64,000 nucleotides of DNA from Bacteroidales bacterium (GTDB lineage: Bacteria > Bacteroidota > Bacteroidia > Bacteroidales > P3), in assembly GCA_017960475.1 (NCBI GenBank), contig JAGCZH010000040.1, forward strand, positions 62,001 to 126,000. Direction: 5' to 3'. Below, piece after piece: positions 31,477-41,200 of the stretch. How positions within the stretch are numbered: the first letter of the stretch is position 1; each line of letters begins with the position of its first letter. The notes beneath the pieces were generated by a model. The model was not told the origin of the DNA, ran no database searches, and was given only the letters and a program-made list of their open reading frames with translations. The position numbers were made by a program, and so were the translations under genes.

Positions 31477-32877
31477 TTATTTGCCTAAAAGGTTTTCGAG
31501 TGCCACCTCGGCGCTGACTACGCTCATAACAGCTTGAATGTAGTTGCTTTGTGCTGTGATGATGTCGGTGCTGGAGTTGGTGACTTCGAGATTTGAAGCA
31601 TGACCGTATTTGTATTTCTCTGTGGTGTTGTCAAACACACGTTTTGTGACTTCAAGGTTGTCTTTCTGTATTTGGTAGGTCTCGATGGCGTTGGCAAGGT
31701 CGTAGCATAGCTGGTTGTATTGCACCCGCAGTCCGTCCTCGGCCTGTTGTTTGCTGTTGAGAGCCTCGTTGTAGTCGATTTCGGCGGCTTTAACCTTGGC
31801 GTAACGGGCACCGCTGCTGAACAACGGCACAGAAATGCTGGCGCCAATCATGTTGGGAGGCGTCATGTTGAATCCCGCGTCTTTGCCGAAATAGGTTTTG
31901 GCGCTGTATTGATAGTAGGCTGTAAGAGTTGGTGTGAAATCCATATATGCCATGGTGACATTCTTTTTGGCAATTTTCTCGTTCTGCTGGAGCAGCTGGT
32001 AGTTGTAATTGTCTTCGATGTTGAAACCACCTAAAGCCAGTTTGCCAAGATTGTTGATGTCCAAAACATCGTCTATGGGTGTTGTCAGGGTAAGTGTGCT
32101 GTTGACGTCGGCGCCGAGTTGAAGTATGAGGGAGTTGTACAACATCTTAAGCGATCGGCGGTTGGCGTTGATACTGTTGCGTAGCGATGCCACTTGGACA
32201 TGGAGTTTGTCGGCTTGTATTTGCTCGGCGGCACCGGCACGCACACTTTCCAGCGTGGTCTTCTCCAAGCGTTCCATGTTTGCCAAACTGCTGTCCAACA
32301 GTCCAACAATGTCCTCCATCACAAGAATGGAGACATATACGCTGCGTACTTGGGAACGGATACTCTGTTCGGTTTGCTTATGGCTGATGTCAACCATATC
32401 TTTGGCAATCTTGTTCAGAACGATGCCGACAATCTGGGCACCTGTGAAGGCCACCGAAGCGGTGATGCTGAAAGTACCGCTGGGGTTCATGGGAATAACG
32501 GTACCGCTGCTTTCCTCGTCACCACTGCTGGGCAAAGAGATGGGGACAGGCATGCCTCCAATCAAAATGGTGTCGGGAATCATTGAGCTTAATCCACCGC
32601 CACCTCCCATAACCATTTCATAACCACACATGTTCTGATAGTCGAAGCCTGCCTTTATCTGGGGCAGCATGCTTGCTATTGTTTGCCATTTGGTATACTC
32701 CGCCTTCTGCACTTCCAGGTCGGCGTTACGCATTGTTTGATTGTGCTTTACAGCGTAGTCTTGAGCCTCTTTGATAGAAAGTTTTATGCTTTTGGAAGTC
32801 TCCTGTGCTTGCGAACATAATCCGCTGACTATCATTCCAAGCAGAGTGGCATAGGGTAGTGCTTTAAAAAATGTCAT
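31477..32877 (-). CDS. TolC family outer-membrane efflux protein
   Basis: 466 residues with a signal peptide (PYATLLGMIVSGLCSQAQ). The OEP repeat pattern is seen in both halves: LSIKEAQDYAVKHNQTMRNA and a long coiled region (LASLRNSINANRRSLKML), then MAYMDFTPTLTAYYQY and LEVTKRVFDNTTEKYKYGHA, closing with ALENLLGK. It is first of the three pump genes after tetR. A Gly/Pro-rich loop (GGGGGLSSMIPD) lies near residue 90. Confidence 0.93.
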   Translation of the reverse strand: MTFFKALPYATLLGMIVSGLCSQAQETSKSIKLSIKEAQDYAVKHNQTMRNADLEVQKAEYTKWQTIASMLPQIKAGFDYQNMCGYEMVMGGGGGLSSMIPDTILIGGMPVPISLPSSGDEESSGTVIPMNPSGTFSITASVAFTGAQIVGIVLNKIAKDMVDISHKQTEQSIRSQVRSVYVSILVMEDIVGLLDSSLANMERLEKTTLESVRAGAAEQIQADKLHVQVASLRNSINANRRSLKMLYNSLILQLGADVNSTLTLTTPIDDVLDINNLGKLALGGFNIEDNYNYQLLQQNEKIAKKNVTMAYMDFTPTLTAYYQYSAKTYFGKDAGFNMTPPNMIGASISVPLFSSGARYAKVKAAEIDYNEALNSKQQAEDGLRVQYNQLCYDLANAIETYQIQKDNLEVTKRVFDNTTEKYKYGHASNLEVTNSSTDIITAQSNYIQAVMSVVSAEVALENLLGK

Positions 32878-32935
32878 TTATTCTTTTGATTTATATTGTT
32901 TGACAGAATGTGTATTAGCGTTATTTACTGATATC

Positions 32936-33559
32936 TTATATTTTCATAGCCTCTTTGAATTTTTGCTCATTGGCGTCATATCGTTGTATGGCGTCTATTG
33001 AGAGCATTCCGCGAAGATAGGTGTAGCATGCTTCGCGCATTATGCGCTCCTGATCTTTGTTGCTATGTATGTTGTTGATACAGCTATGCTTGATGCTGAG
33101 TGCGAGTATGTGTACAACTTCGTCAAGGTTGACATTGTCGCGAAGGTCGCCTTTGCTTTGGGCTTCGGAAAGCAGTTTTGTCAGCGCTAGTTTGAATCGG
33201 TCGTTAAAACTTTTCAGCAGTCGTTGGGTCAGTTCGGGATAATAGGTCTCGGAATCTTGTAGTATGCGCGCATAACGCATACTTTGCGCCGTTTCGTTAC
33301 GTATAATGTATAACGTCATCAGAAAATATTCATCGCTGCTTTTCAGTATGTCAAGCCTTTTGCGTCCCAATTCTTTATGCACCTGGGTGAGACACTCTAG
33401 CAACAAAGTCTCTTTGTTGTCAAAATTCTCATAGAGCGTCCTCTTTGAGATGTGTAGTGTCGACGCAATTTGGTCCATGGTCACGCTTTTGCAACCATAT
33501 TTATTAAACATATCTATGGCTGTTTCAACGATTTTTTTTCGGGCTTCTTCGTTCAACAT
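32936..33559 (-). CDS. TetR-family regulator of the efflux operon
   Basis: 207 residues from the ATG at 33559 (MLNEEARKKIVETAIDMFNK); the in-frame Met further upstream lies past the likely start and before the promoter is reached only by a short extension. The HTH is YGCKSVTMDQIASTLHISKRTLYENFDNKE, split as helix 2 SVTMDQIASTL and recognition helix KRTLYENF. The C-terminal ligand domain is helical. It is 58 bp upstream of the tolC gene in the same direction, as in PG0537-PG0541 of P. gingivalis, so it probably represses its own operon. Confidence 0.88.
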   Translation of the reverse strand: MLNEEARKKIVETAIDMFNKYGCKSVTMDQIASTLHISKRTLYENFDNKETLLLECLTQVHKELGRKRLDILKSSDEYFLMTLYIIRNETAQSMRYARILQDSETYYPELTQRLLKSFNDRFKLALTKLLSEAQSKGDLRDNVNLDEVVHILALSIKHSCINNIHSNKDQERIMREACYTYLRGMLSIDAIQRYDANEQKFKEAMKI

Positions 33560-33618
33560 TTTATTATCAATATGATTTATAATAATATTATCCTGTTTTG
33601 TTGTCAGGAAAGAATGTG

Positions 33619-33649
33619 CAAAAATACACAAAACCAAGAAAACCTCAAA
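33619..33649 (-). promoter_or_regulatory. Promoter of the tetR-efflux operon
   Basis: On the minus strand TTTG (33649-33646), spacer 19 nt, TATTTTTG (33626-33619), followed by CACATT. The tetR ATG is about 60 nt downstream; the region between would hold any TetR operator, but I saw no clear palindrome. Confidence 0.75.
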
Positions 33650-33708
33650 AGTTTTCTCGGTTTTTAATATTAAAAAATCCTAAAGGGGAACGTCAGATGG
33701 AGATAGGA

Positions 33709-34005
33709 TCAGCTTTGTTTGGGTTGTGGTATTGGGTTGAGCGAGGAGAGCATGACCTTCATGTTCACTCCTTGGGCGACCTCGATGGTGGCTTGGTTGC
33801 CGTTTACGCTGACAATAGTGGCATGTATGCCGTTGGCTGTCATAACCTTGTCACCCTTCTGCAAGCTAGAACGGTATTGTCTCTCTTCTTTGGCTTTTTG
33901 CGACTGTGGACGGATTAGAAAGAAGTAGAATATTGCTATCATGACTACGAGCATGATACCTGTTTTCCATCCACGTGAGATATCTAGTAAAATGAAGTCT
34001 AACAT
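33709..34005 (-). CDS. yajC: Preprotein translocase subunit YajC
   Basis: 98 residues with one N-terminal membrane helix (TGIMLVVMIAIFYFFLIRPQ) and the YajC signature RPQSQKAKEERQYRSSLQKG followed by DKVMTANGIHATI. YajC associates with SecDF and the Sec channel. Normal length. It sits between the efflux operon promoter and the TerC gene on the same strand, 36 bp after TerC, so the two may share a transcript. Confidence 0.92.
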   Translation of the reverse strand: MLDFILLDISRGWKTGIMLVVMIAIFYFFLIRPQSQKAKEERQYRSSLQKGDKVMTANGIHATIVSVNGNQATIEVAQGVNMKVMLSSLNPIPQPKQS

Positions 34006-34041
34006 GTTATTATCTGTTATTGTGTTATTATTTTTATTAGC

Positions 34042-35097
34042 TTATGCTTTTGCCTTTTTAGGTATTAATAGTGAGAATATTATGCTGAAAGTAAGTATGC
34101 CGATAATCACTGCCAAAGAGGCCATGGTGCTGATATGGAGGTCGAGGAACTCGCCGGCGATCATTTTTATTCCTATGAAACAGAGCAGGGCTCCAAGTCC
34201 GAATCGTAATAGCCAGAACTTCTCTGTTACGTCGCTGAGCAGGAAGAATAGCGAACGCAATCCCATGATGGCGAAAATGTTGGAGAAATAAACTATGAAG
34301 GTGTCTGTGGTTACCGAGAAGACTGCGGGGATTGAGTCGACAGCGAAAATGATGTCGCTGAACTCTATTACCAGCAACACAAGGAACAACGGGGTGATAT
34401 ACCGCTTGCCATCTTTTATTGTGAAGAAGTTGTGCCCGTCAATATCAGGACTAACCCTGAAGTGCTTGGAGGCAAAACGAACCGCGGGATGGTTTGCGGT
34501 GTCAATCTTCTCATCACTTTTGTCTCGGAACATCTTGACTCCGCTGTAAATAAGTATCACACCGAATATTGCCAGAATCCAGCTTAGTCGTGTCACAAGG
34601 GCTCCCAGAGCGAAGATGAAAATGAACCTCATGACAATGGCGCCCAAAATACCCCAGAAAAGGACTCTGTGATAGTATTTCTTCTCGATGCCGAAACTCA
34701 CAAATATCATTATCATCACGAAGATATTGTCTATCGACAGCGACTCTTCAAGGAAGTATCCGGCGAGATACTGCTCTGTTATTTCATGACGGTATACCGA
34801 CAAGGCGGCTTCGTAACCACCGCTTGCCGCTGCCGCCTCTATCTCTTTCAGAAGTTGCGGCTGACCTGAGGCGTATGCCAGAAGGCTTTCCATGTCGTTG
34901 ATGCCATGTACCCATTCGGCATGCAGGAAAAGCAGAACGCCCATGGCCAAAGCTATAAAAATCCATATGCCTGTCCATGTGGCGGCCTCCTTGATTTTTA
35001 TTTCGTGGTCTTTTTTGTGGAACACACCCAAATCGAGGGCTAACATTACCACAATGAAAATAATAAAAGCTATGAAAAACAGATATCTGGATAACAT
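34042..35097 (-). CDS. TerC/Alx-family membrane protein
   Basis: 351 residues from the ATG at 35097. This start lies just after a TAAATTTG -7 box (35126-35119), whereas the longer frame from 35139 would begin upstream of it. About nine membrane helices are present with the TerC hallmarks: MLALDLGVFHKK, FLEESLSIDNIFVMIMIF, LFWGILGAIVMRFIFIF, and LLVIEFSDIIFAVDSIPAVF. The two acidic intramembrane motifs (EESLSIDN, EFSDIIFAVDS) are intact. TerC/Alx proteins are thought to export manganese or other metals. The first loop has a helical insert (LLKEIEAAAASGGYEAAL) seen in some Bacteroidetes members. Confidence 0.9.
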   Translation of the reverse strand: MLSRYLFFIAFIIFIVVMLALDLGVFHKKDHEIKIKEAATWTGIWIFIALAMGVLLFLHAEWVHGINDMESLLAYASGQPQLLKEIEAAAASGGYEAALSVYRHEITEQYLAGYFLEESLSIDNIFVMIMIFVSFGIEKKYYHRVLFWGILGAIVMRFIFIFALGALVTRLSWILAIFGVILIYSGVKMFRDKSDEKIDTANHPAVRFASKHFRVSPDIDGHNFFTIKDGKRYITPLFLVLLVIEFSDIIFAVDSIPAVFSVTTDTFIVYFSNIFAIMGLRSLFFLLSDVTEKFWLLRFGLGALLCFIGIKMIAGEFLDLHISTMASLAVIIGILTFSIIFSLLIPKKAKA

Positions 35098-35118
35098 TTC
35101 AATTTCGTTTTGGATTTG

Positions 35119-35126
35119 CAAATTTA
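35119..35126 (-). promoter_or_regulatory. -7 box of the terC-like gene
   Basis: TAAATTTG on the minus strand, 21 nt before the ATG at 35097. No matching -33 element at the usual distance. Confidence 0.45.
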
Positions 35127-35200
35127 CCTTTTTTTCCAAAATATTATATGATACTAATGAAAATAATGACTAAATAAGCCCAACACCCTGCTCTGCCCAA

Positions 35201-36030
35201 GTCTCTCGTCAATAATTTTCAATTCTCAATTACTAATTTTATAATTCAAAATTCAGTTATGTGGTATTGCTCTTCGAGCAGAAATTCGACAAATCTAATA
35301 AAATCAAATAAATAAGAAATTATAGATTTTAAAGATTTGATATAATCGAGAGATTTCTCGAAAAGCGATACACAAAGATGATTTTGCCCAATCACAATTC
35401 ACAGGTCACCATATAGGGTTTAAAAGGTTATAAATGTTTGAAGGGTTAAAAAAGGTTATAAGTGTTACCATTCACTCGTCACAGGTCACAGGTCTCTCGT
35501 CATTAATTTTCAATTCTCAATTACTAATTTTCATAATTCATAATTCAGTTATGTGGTATTGCTCTTCGAGCAGAAATCCGACAAATCTAAAAAAAAAATC
35601 AAACAAATAAGAAATTATAGATTTGAAAGATTTGATAATATTTGAGAGATTTCTCGCAAAGCGATACACAAAGATGATCTTGCCCAATCACTATTTACTC
35701 GTCACAGGACACAGGTCTCTCGTCAATAATTTTCAATTCTCAATTACTAATTTTCATAATTCAAAATTCAGTTATGTGGTATTGCTCTTCGAGCAGAAAT
35801 TCGACAAATCTAATAAAATCAAATAAATAAGAAATAAAAGATTTTAAAGATTTGATATATTCGAGAGATTTCTCGAAAAGCGATTCACAAAGATGATTTT
35901 GCCCAATCACAATTCACAGGTCACCATATAGGGTTTAAAAGGTTATAAATGTTTGAAGGGTTAAAAAAAGTTATAAGTGTTACCATTCACTCGTCACAGG
36001 TCACAGGTCTCTCGTCATTAATTTTCAATT
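35201..36030. repeat. Tandem array of three intergenic repeat units
   Basis: The phrase GTCTCTCGTC opens units at 35201, 35492, 35715 and a final partial unit at 36007, giving lengths of 291, 223 and 292 bp. Each unit has, in order: CAATTCTCAATTACTAATTT, GTTATGTGGTATTGC, the hairpin TGCTC-TTC-GAGCA, an AT-rich core (AAATCTAATAAAATCAAATA), the imperfect palindrome CGAGAGATTTCTCG, CACAAAGATGAT, and a tail with AGGGTTTAAAAGGTTATAAA and ACTCGTCACAGGTCACAG. The middle unit lacks about 68 bp of the tail. The core also occurs, inverted, at 8951-9050 and 47768-47870. No coding potential. Confidence 0.9.
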
Positions 36031-36080
36031 ATTTTTGTCTTTCGTATGCAATTTTTTAATGACTAAGACGTTTCGTTGTC

Positions 36081-36650
36081 ATGTATCGACAATTATTTCT
36101 GAGCTTTTGGAAGATAGGAGCCTTCACTATTGGTGGAGGTTATGTGATGATACCCATTATGGAACAGGAACTTGTCGATCGTCGTGGTTGGCTCTCTCGT
36201 GAAGAGTTCCTCGACTATATGTCCCTTTCGCAAGCCATGCCGGGAGTCTTTGCAGTAAATATGGCGACATGTGTTGGTCGTCGTCTGGGAGGCATGAAAG
36301 GTGTTGTGTGTGCTGTGTTAGGCAATATCCTTATGCCTATCGCCTTGATATTGCTTCTCGCCATTTTTTTCCGTTTCTTCCGTGACAATGTCATTGTCGA
36401 CCGTATTTTCATGGGTTTGCGTCCCGCCGTGGTGGCGTTGATAGCGGCGCCGGTATTTCGTTTGGCGAAGTCGGCGAAACTGTCATGGTCCACATTATGG
36501 ATTCCTGTTGTAGCAGCTTTGCTAATATGGCTTCTTGGCGTCTCTCCAATATGGATAGTCCTTGCCGCTATTGCTGGTGGCCTGCTATGGGGCTTCATAA
36601 AAAACAGACACGATAGTTCCCAATCCTCCAATGTCAGTCCTTCCCGTTAA
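36081..36650 (+). CDS. chrA: Chromate transporter family protein, first half
   Basis: 189 residues, one CHR domain with about six membrane helices. Signature: FWKIGAFTIGGGYVMIPIME near 9-28, GWLSREEFLDYMSLSQAMPG and VFAVNMATCVGRRLGG. CHR proteins occur as one long protein or, as here, as two adjacent half-size genes that act as a pair, exporting chromate or importing/exporting related anions. The partner follows after 11 bp. TATTTTTG at 36030-36037, at the end of the repeat array, is a possible -7 box 43 nt before the start. Confidence 0.88.
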   Translation: MYRQLFLSFWKIGAFTIGGGYVMIPIMEQELVDRRGWLSREEFLDYMSLSQAMPGVFAVNMATCVGRRLGGMKGVVCAVLGNILMPIALILLLAIFFRFFRDNVIVDRIFMGLRPAVVALIAAPVFRLAKSAKLSWSTLWIPVVAALLIWLLGVSPIWIVLAAIAGGLLWGFIKNRHDSSQSSNVSPSR

Positions 36651-36661
36651 TAATCTTCGCC

Positions 36662-37234
36662 ATGTTTCTGAATCTCTTTTGGACATTTCTTAAGATAGGC
36701 ATATTTACCTTTGGCGGTGGCTATTCCATGATAGCCCTTATCCAGAACGAGGTAGTTGAGAAAAACGGATGGATGACGGCGCAGGAATTCACCGATATTC
36801 TCGCCATCAGTCAGATGACTCCAGGACCTGTGGGTATCAATACAGCCACTTATGCTGGCTATACTGCTGTCGTCAACAGTGGATTGCCAGGATGGCAGGG
36901 CGTGTTGGGCTCTTTGTTGGCGTCGTTCGCTGTCATTCTTCTTCCCGTGGTGGCCATGATTGTTGTTTTCTCTTTCCTTTCCTGTCACAAGGATAACAAA
37001 ATAATAAGCACCGTTTTTCAGGTGCTTCGTTATACCGTCATTGGCCTTATTGCCGCCGCGGCTTTGCTTCTTATGACAACAGAAAGTTTTGGTGTGCCGG
37101 GCCTGAACAGACAGTTTGTCGTCAGTATCGTTCTGTTTGCAGGCGTTTTCTATTTTTCATATTTCAAACGCACCAATACCATTCTTCTGATTCTGGCTTC
37201 CGGAGTCATAGGACTACTGGTATATTCTGTCTAA
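36662..37234 (+). CDS. chrA: Chromate transporter family protein, second half
   Basis: 190 residues, second CHR domain: FLKIGIFTFGGGYSMIALIQ, NGWMTAQEFTDILAISQMTP, GPVGINTATYAGYTAVVNSG. It diverges from the partner at 36081 as is usual for paired short CHR proteins, which are thought to have opposite membrane orientation. Start ATG 36662 is 11 bp after the partner stop, so the two are translated from one message. Physiological substrate in anaerobic gut bacteria is unsettled. Confidence 0.88.
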   Translation: MFLNLFWTFLKIGIFTFGGGYSMIALIQNEVVEKNGWMTAQEFTDILAISQMTPGPVGINTATYAGYTAVVNSGLPGWQGVLGSLLASFAVILLPVVAMIVVFSFLSCHKDNKIISTVFQVLRYTVIGLIAAAALLLMTTESFGVPGLNRQFVVSIVLFAGVFYFSYFKRTNTILLILASGVIGLLVYSV

Positions 37235-37315
37235 CGGACAAGAGCAATCTATTTTTGTTTTTGTTCTCTGGACCTGCTAGTCTTTCTAGATCTTCTAGGA
37301 TTTCTATCTCTATAG

Positions 37316-38161
37316 TCAATCACACATGACATAGAGATCCTCACGTGGATTGAGGAAGAGTATGGGGATGTGCTGCTTGTTGACGATGGTGCGTCGCTCT
37401 TGGGTTCCGATAAAAAATTCCAGACCGTCTTTCTCTTTCGTTGTGACGGCTATTATTATCCCATAGCTATTCTTTTCAGCGAATCGTAATGTGTTAATGT
37501 CGAGATATGTTGATTTCGATTCCATGATATGAGGTTGGAATTTGATATTCAGACCGCTGTAAAGTTTGTGCAGCTGTTGCATGTTGGCATACCATTTTTG
37601 ATGTAGAAACTCATCGCGGTAATCATAGTAAAGCACATGCATTTTGCTGTTCAGAAAACGAGGAAAGTAACTCGACCAGATGAATTTGTCTTTGCTCTCT
37701 TTCTTGAAGTCGACAGCCATGGCGGCGTCATTGTATAGCTTGGTTTTGTCGAGAGGTTCCTGAACGGTGAGAAAGGCGGCGCGGCAGTCGGCAAAATTGC
37801 GGAGAACGGCGCGTGGATGTGTCGCGTTGCCCCATCGTGCCCGCTTGTCGACCTGGGCGACAATGACAACAGCATTCATAATGGTGGGCAAAGAGGAAAT
37901 AGTCTGTTTTGTGTCTCCCCTGAGGGCAGCATAGGTGCAGTGCCGGTTGTTATGTTTGGCGTTTTCCTCATCGCACAACCTCTTTAGCTCTGTCTCGGCC
38001 TCCGAGGGTGTGATATTGCTGTATCGCCCGTCGCAGATATGTAGCAGTATCAGTCCTTTCCCAAGCTTTTCGGATAGGTACGAGGCATGCGAGATGACAA
38101 CCTCGCTACTCTCGAGATTGGCCAGATATGCTATTATGAATTGGTCCTTCTTTTTCTGCAT
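37316..38161 (-). CDS. Universal stress protein-like, two degenerate Usp domains
   Basis: 281 residues, soluble. The first half follows the UspA fold: FIIAYLANLESSEVVISHAS, YLSEKLGKGLILLHIC, a variable acid-rich helix and AVVIVAQVDKR. The second half (SKMHVLYYDYRDEFLHQKWY ... GIIIAVTTKEKDGLEFFIG, TIVNKQHIPILFLNP) repeats the strand-helix order. The nucleotide-binding G-x2-G-x9-G(S/T) motif is not clear, so ATP binding is doubtful. It ends 44 bp upstream (in coordinates) of the large SBBP gene end and could be transcribed with it, as both read leftward. Confidence 0.6.
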   Translation of the reverse strand: MQKKKDQFIIAYLANLESSEVVISHASYLSEKLGKGLILLHICDGRYSNITPSEAETELKRLCDEENAKHNNRHCTYAALRGDTKQTISSLPTIMNAVVIVAQVDKRARWGNATHPRAVLRNFADCRAAFLTVQEPLDKTKLYNDAAMAVDFKKESKDKFIWSSYFPRFLNSKMHVLYYDYRDEFLHQKWYANMQQLHKLYSGLNIKFQPHIMESKSTYLDINTLRFAEKNSYGIIIAVTTKEKDGLEFFIGTQERRTIVNKQHIPILFLNPREDLYVMCD

Positions 38162-38205
38162 CTGCTTTGTTTTGTTACTGGTTTATTCCCGCCGTTTCTC
38201 GGCGC

Positions 38206-41200
38206 CTACCGTATCAATGTTATGTCGCCTTTGAATTGCGACACCTGGCCGTCGGCGCATACTATGCGGCAATGGTACACATACACGCCAGCCATACACC
38301 AGTTGTTCCGATATCGTCCGTCCCAGCATTCGCTCATATTGTCGCTCTCATATACCTTCTCGCCCCAGCGGGTGAAAATGGTTATATGGAACTCGCTCAC
38401 CCATTCGCCACTGAAACAGAGCATATCGTTTTTGCCATCATCATTGGGTGTGAATGCGTTCGGGATGAATATATTGGGTTTGCCGCAATCCACAGATATG
38501 CACGCCACTCGCACCGAGTCGGTGTATATGCATCCTATCGAGTCGGTCACCGTCACCACGAATGTTGTGGTGTCCTCCAATGTCGCAGTGGGGTGTGGCG
38601 ACGAGGGATTGTCGACCATCGTCGAGGGGCTCCACCAGTATTCGCCATCCTCTATCTCGGTGACGTGCAAGGTGGTGCTATGCCCTTTGAACACATATTC
38701 GTCGTCGGCCCAAACCTCGATGCTGTCGAAAGAGTGCTGCACATCTATCTCGATGCTGTCGCTCACCGTGCATCCGTTGGCGTCGGTGGCCACTACCAGA
38801 GCCCATCCAGGACATAGCGCTGTAGCTGTCGACTCCTGCTCTCCCGAACTCCATGTGTAGCTGTATGGCGCTGTGCCGCCGCTGACTTGCGCTGTGGCAG
38901 ATCCGCTACATTCCGACGGACAGCTGTTTTTCTCTTTGGCTATGCTGAGCACCATGTCGAAATTGTCGAGAACTTCTATTGTGTCGTAGAACAAACATCC
39001 ACTGGTGTCGCTGATCTGCAGATAGTATACCCCGGGGCATAGGTTGTTTCGTGTCGCTGCCGTCGAACTGTCGTCAAGCCATAGTAGCGTATACTGTGAG
39101 CCGCCGGTGACGTTGACAGTTATGGAGCCTGTGCACGACTCAAGGCAGGGGATATGCTGTATGGAGGCTTCGATGGTGGGAGGTTCAGGATTGGTTATGG
39201 TGTAGTTGTTGGAAACCAAACATCCGTTGTTGTCGCGCACAAGGACGGTGTAGTCGCCTTCGCAGAATTGCGCGCAACAGTTGGCGTTGTTCCACCCATT
39301 GCCCCAATAAGTCCAGTTGTATTGCATAGGCAGGGCGGCATTTGACGAGTGGATCACACACACTTGACCATTGCATTCACCCGGACAGTTCGATGGCGTT
39401 ATCACCAAGCTGTCGACAATGTTGTAGAAATGCACCTGAATGCTGTCGTTTTTGTAACATCCCAATGCGTCGACCACTCGTGTGTAGAGCCATTGTCCGT
39501 CAACAGGAGTGAAACTCAGCGTTCCGTCGGTGAGGTCTCGGTTAAGCGTGTCGCTCATCTCACGGTTGCTCGACCATAGGTAGGTGGGATTGGGGCCATA
39601 GGCGACAAGACGAAGTGTGTCGGGTATCGAGCACAGCGTGCTGTCGCCTACGATGGCCGATTCTGTTTGTCCTGCCACTATAACCTGCTGTATCTGTTTC
39701 GTGCACCCATTGCCACTCGATATGCTGAGCACATAAACACCAGGCTGATCGGTCATAGGATTGGCTATGTTGCTGTCGCTCACAACCCCTTGAAGCCATT
39801 GGTAGGTGAGCCCCAGCTCCGGATGCACACCGATTTGTATCGCCGTTCCTGGACAAGTGCTGAGAGTGTCTAGGGTGGGCACATTTGTAGAGGCTAGAAT
39901 TGTGATGGTTCTCACGGTCGTGTCGGTTAGGTGGCATCCGCTCGACATATAAGCCACAAGTCTAACGGTGTAGAATCCGGCTGTGGTATAGTTGTGTGTG
40001 GGGTTGGTTGCTGTTGATGTTGTGCCGTCGCCGAAGTCCCAGAGGTAACTCTCGCCTCTGCCGGTGTTGTGGAATGTTATTGTTGTCGGATTGCAGCCAG
40101 AGCGTGTGTAGTTGAATTCCGCCACAGGAAAGTCCGCTGTCAGGTTGAAGCGAAAGACGGCGTTGTTGCAGTTGTTGCTGTTGTTGTGCATGCTGTAGGC
40201 GCCTGTGGTAACAGGAAACTCATCGCCTGCGCTGCAGCTGGCGCATACCGACTGGTACAGAGTTCCAAGGCGGTCAAAGCGGCTTGTGCCGCCGTCAACG
40301 TGGTCGCCGCCATGGTAGTATCCTCCCGATGGGTCATGTTGCTCTCCGAAATGGGTGGCGTATACCAGGGCGTTGGCGTCCATGTCTATGCTCATAAGGT
40401 AAAAATCCTGTCCGTCGGTTGTGGGTTGGTAGGCGTCGGTGGTCACTGGCATATTCGTTGTTCCTCCTGTGTTCCAAGGATAGTTGGTACCGTTCCAGGT
40501 CAATCCTAAGAATATTCTTCCCCATCCGCTGAGGTACAGCCTGTTGCATATATCCACCGCAAATGCTGTCGGTGATATGCGTGGCTGCCCGCTGCCGTCG
40601 CCGAAGACAGTACTCCACACCAGTGTGTCTAGATTAGGCTTCAGACGAGCCAGAAACTGGCCACTGTTGGGAGTGTTATAGTTGGCGTTGCGTATCAGCG
40701 TCGACCCACTGGCCTTGGTTTGGCCGAAGAGGAATATGTCTCCCGTTTTGCCGCAACGCACAAAATAACTTTGGTCGTAAGTGTTGGAACCGAAATAGCT
40801 GCAAGCCATAAGCGTCTTGCCGTAGTATGATATCTTTGCCACGAAGCCATCGGCGCTGCCACCGTTATAGTAGCGGCGGTAGGCGTTGGCAAGGGTGGGG
40901 AGGTTGAAGGAGTTGGTTCCGCCTGTCACAACCACATTGTAGTCGTTGTCGCAGTCAATGCTGTATATCGCGTCGTCCTTTATTCCTCCAAGATAGGTGC
41001 TCCATATCATGTGCGACAGGTTGTAGTCGATTTTGAACACCACACCCTCTTGGTGACCTTTGTTTATGGCTTGCACGCAGCCTGCCGTTACAGGGAAATC
41101 TGTTGAGAATGTCGTCGAGCCCACATAAACGTTGTTCAGGTCGTCGGTAATGATCTCACCTCTTGCGCCATCGCCATAATTGAAGTATAGCGAGTCGTTG

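Noticed and set aside
35201..36030. CRISPR array
   Set aside because: Repeats are about 292 bp with nearly identical content throughout, no unique spacers, and no cas genes in the window.
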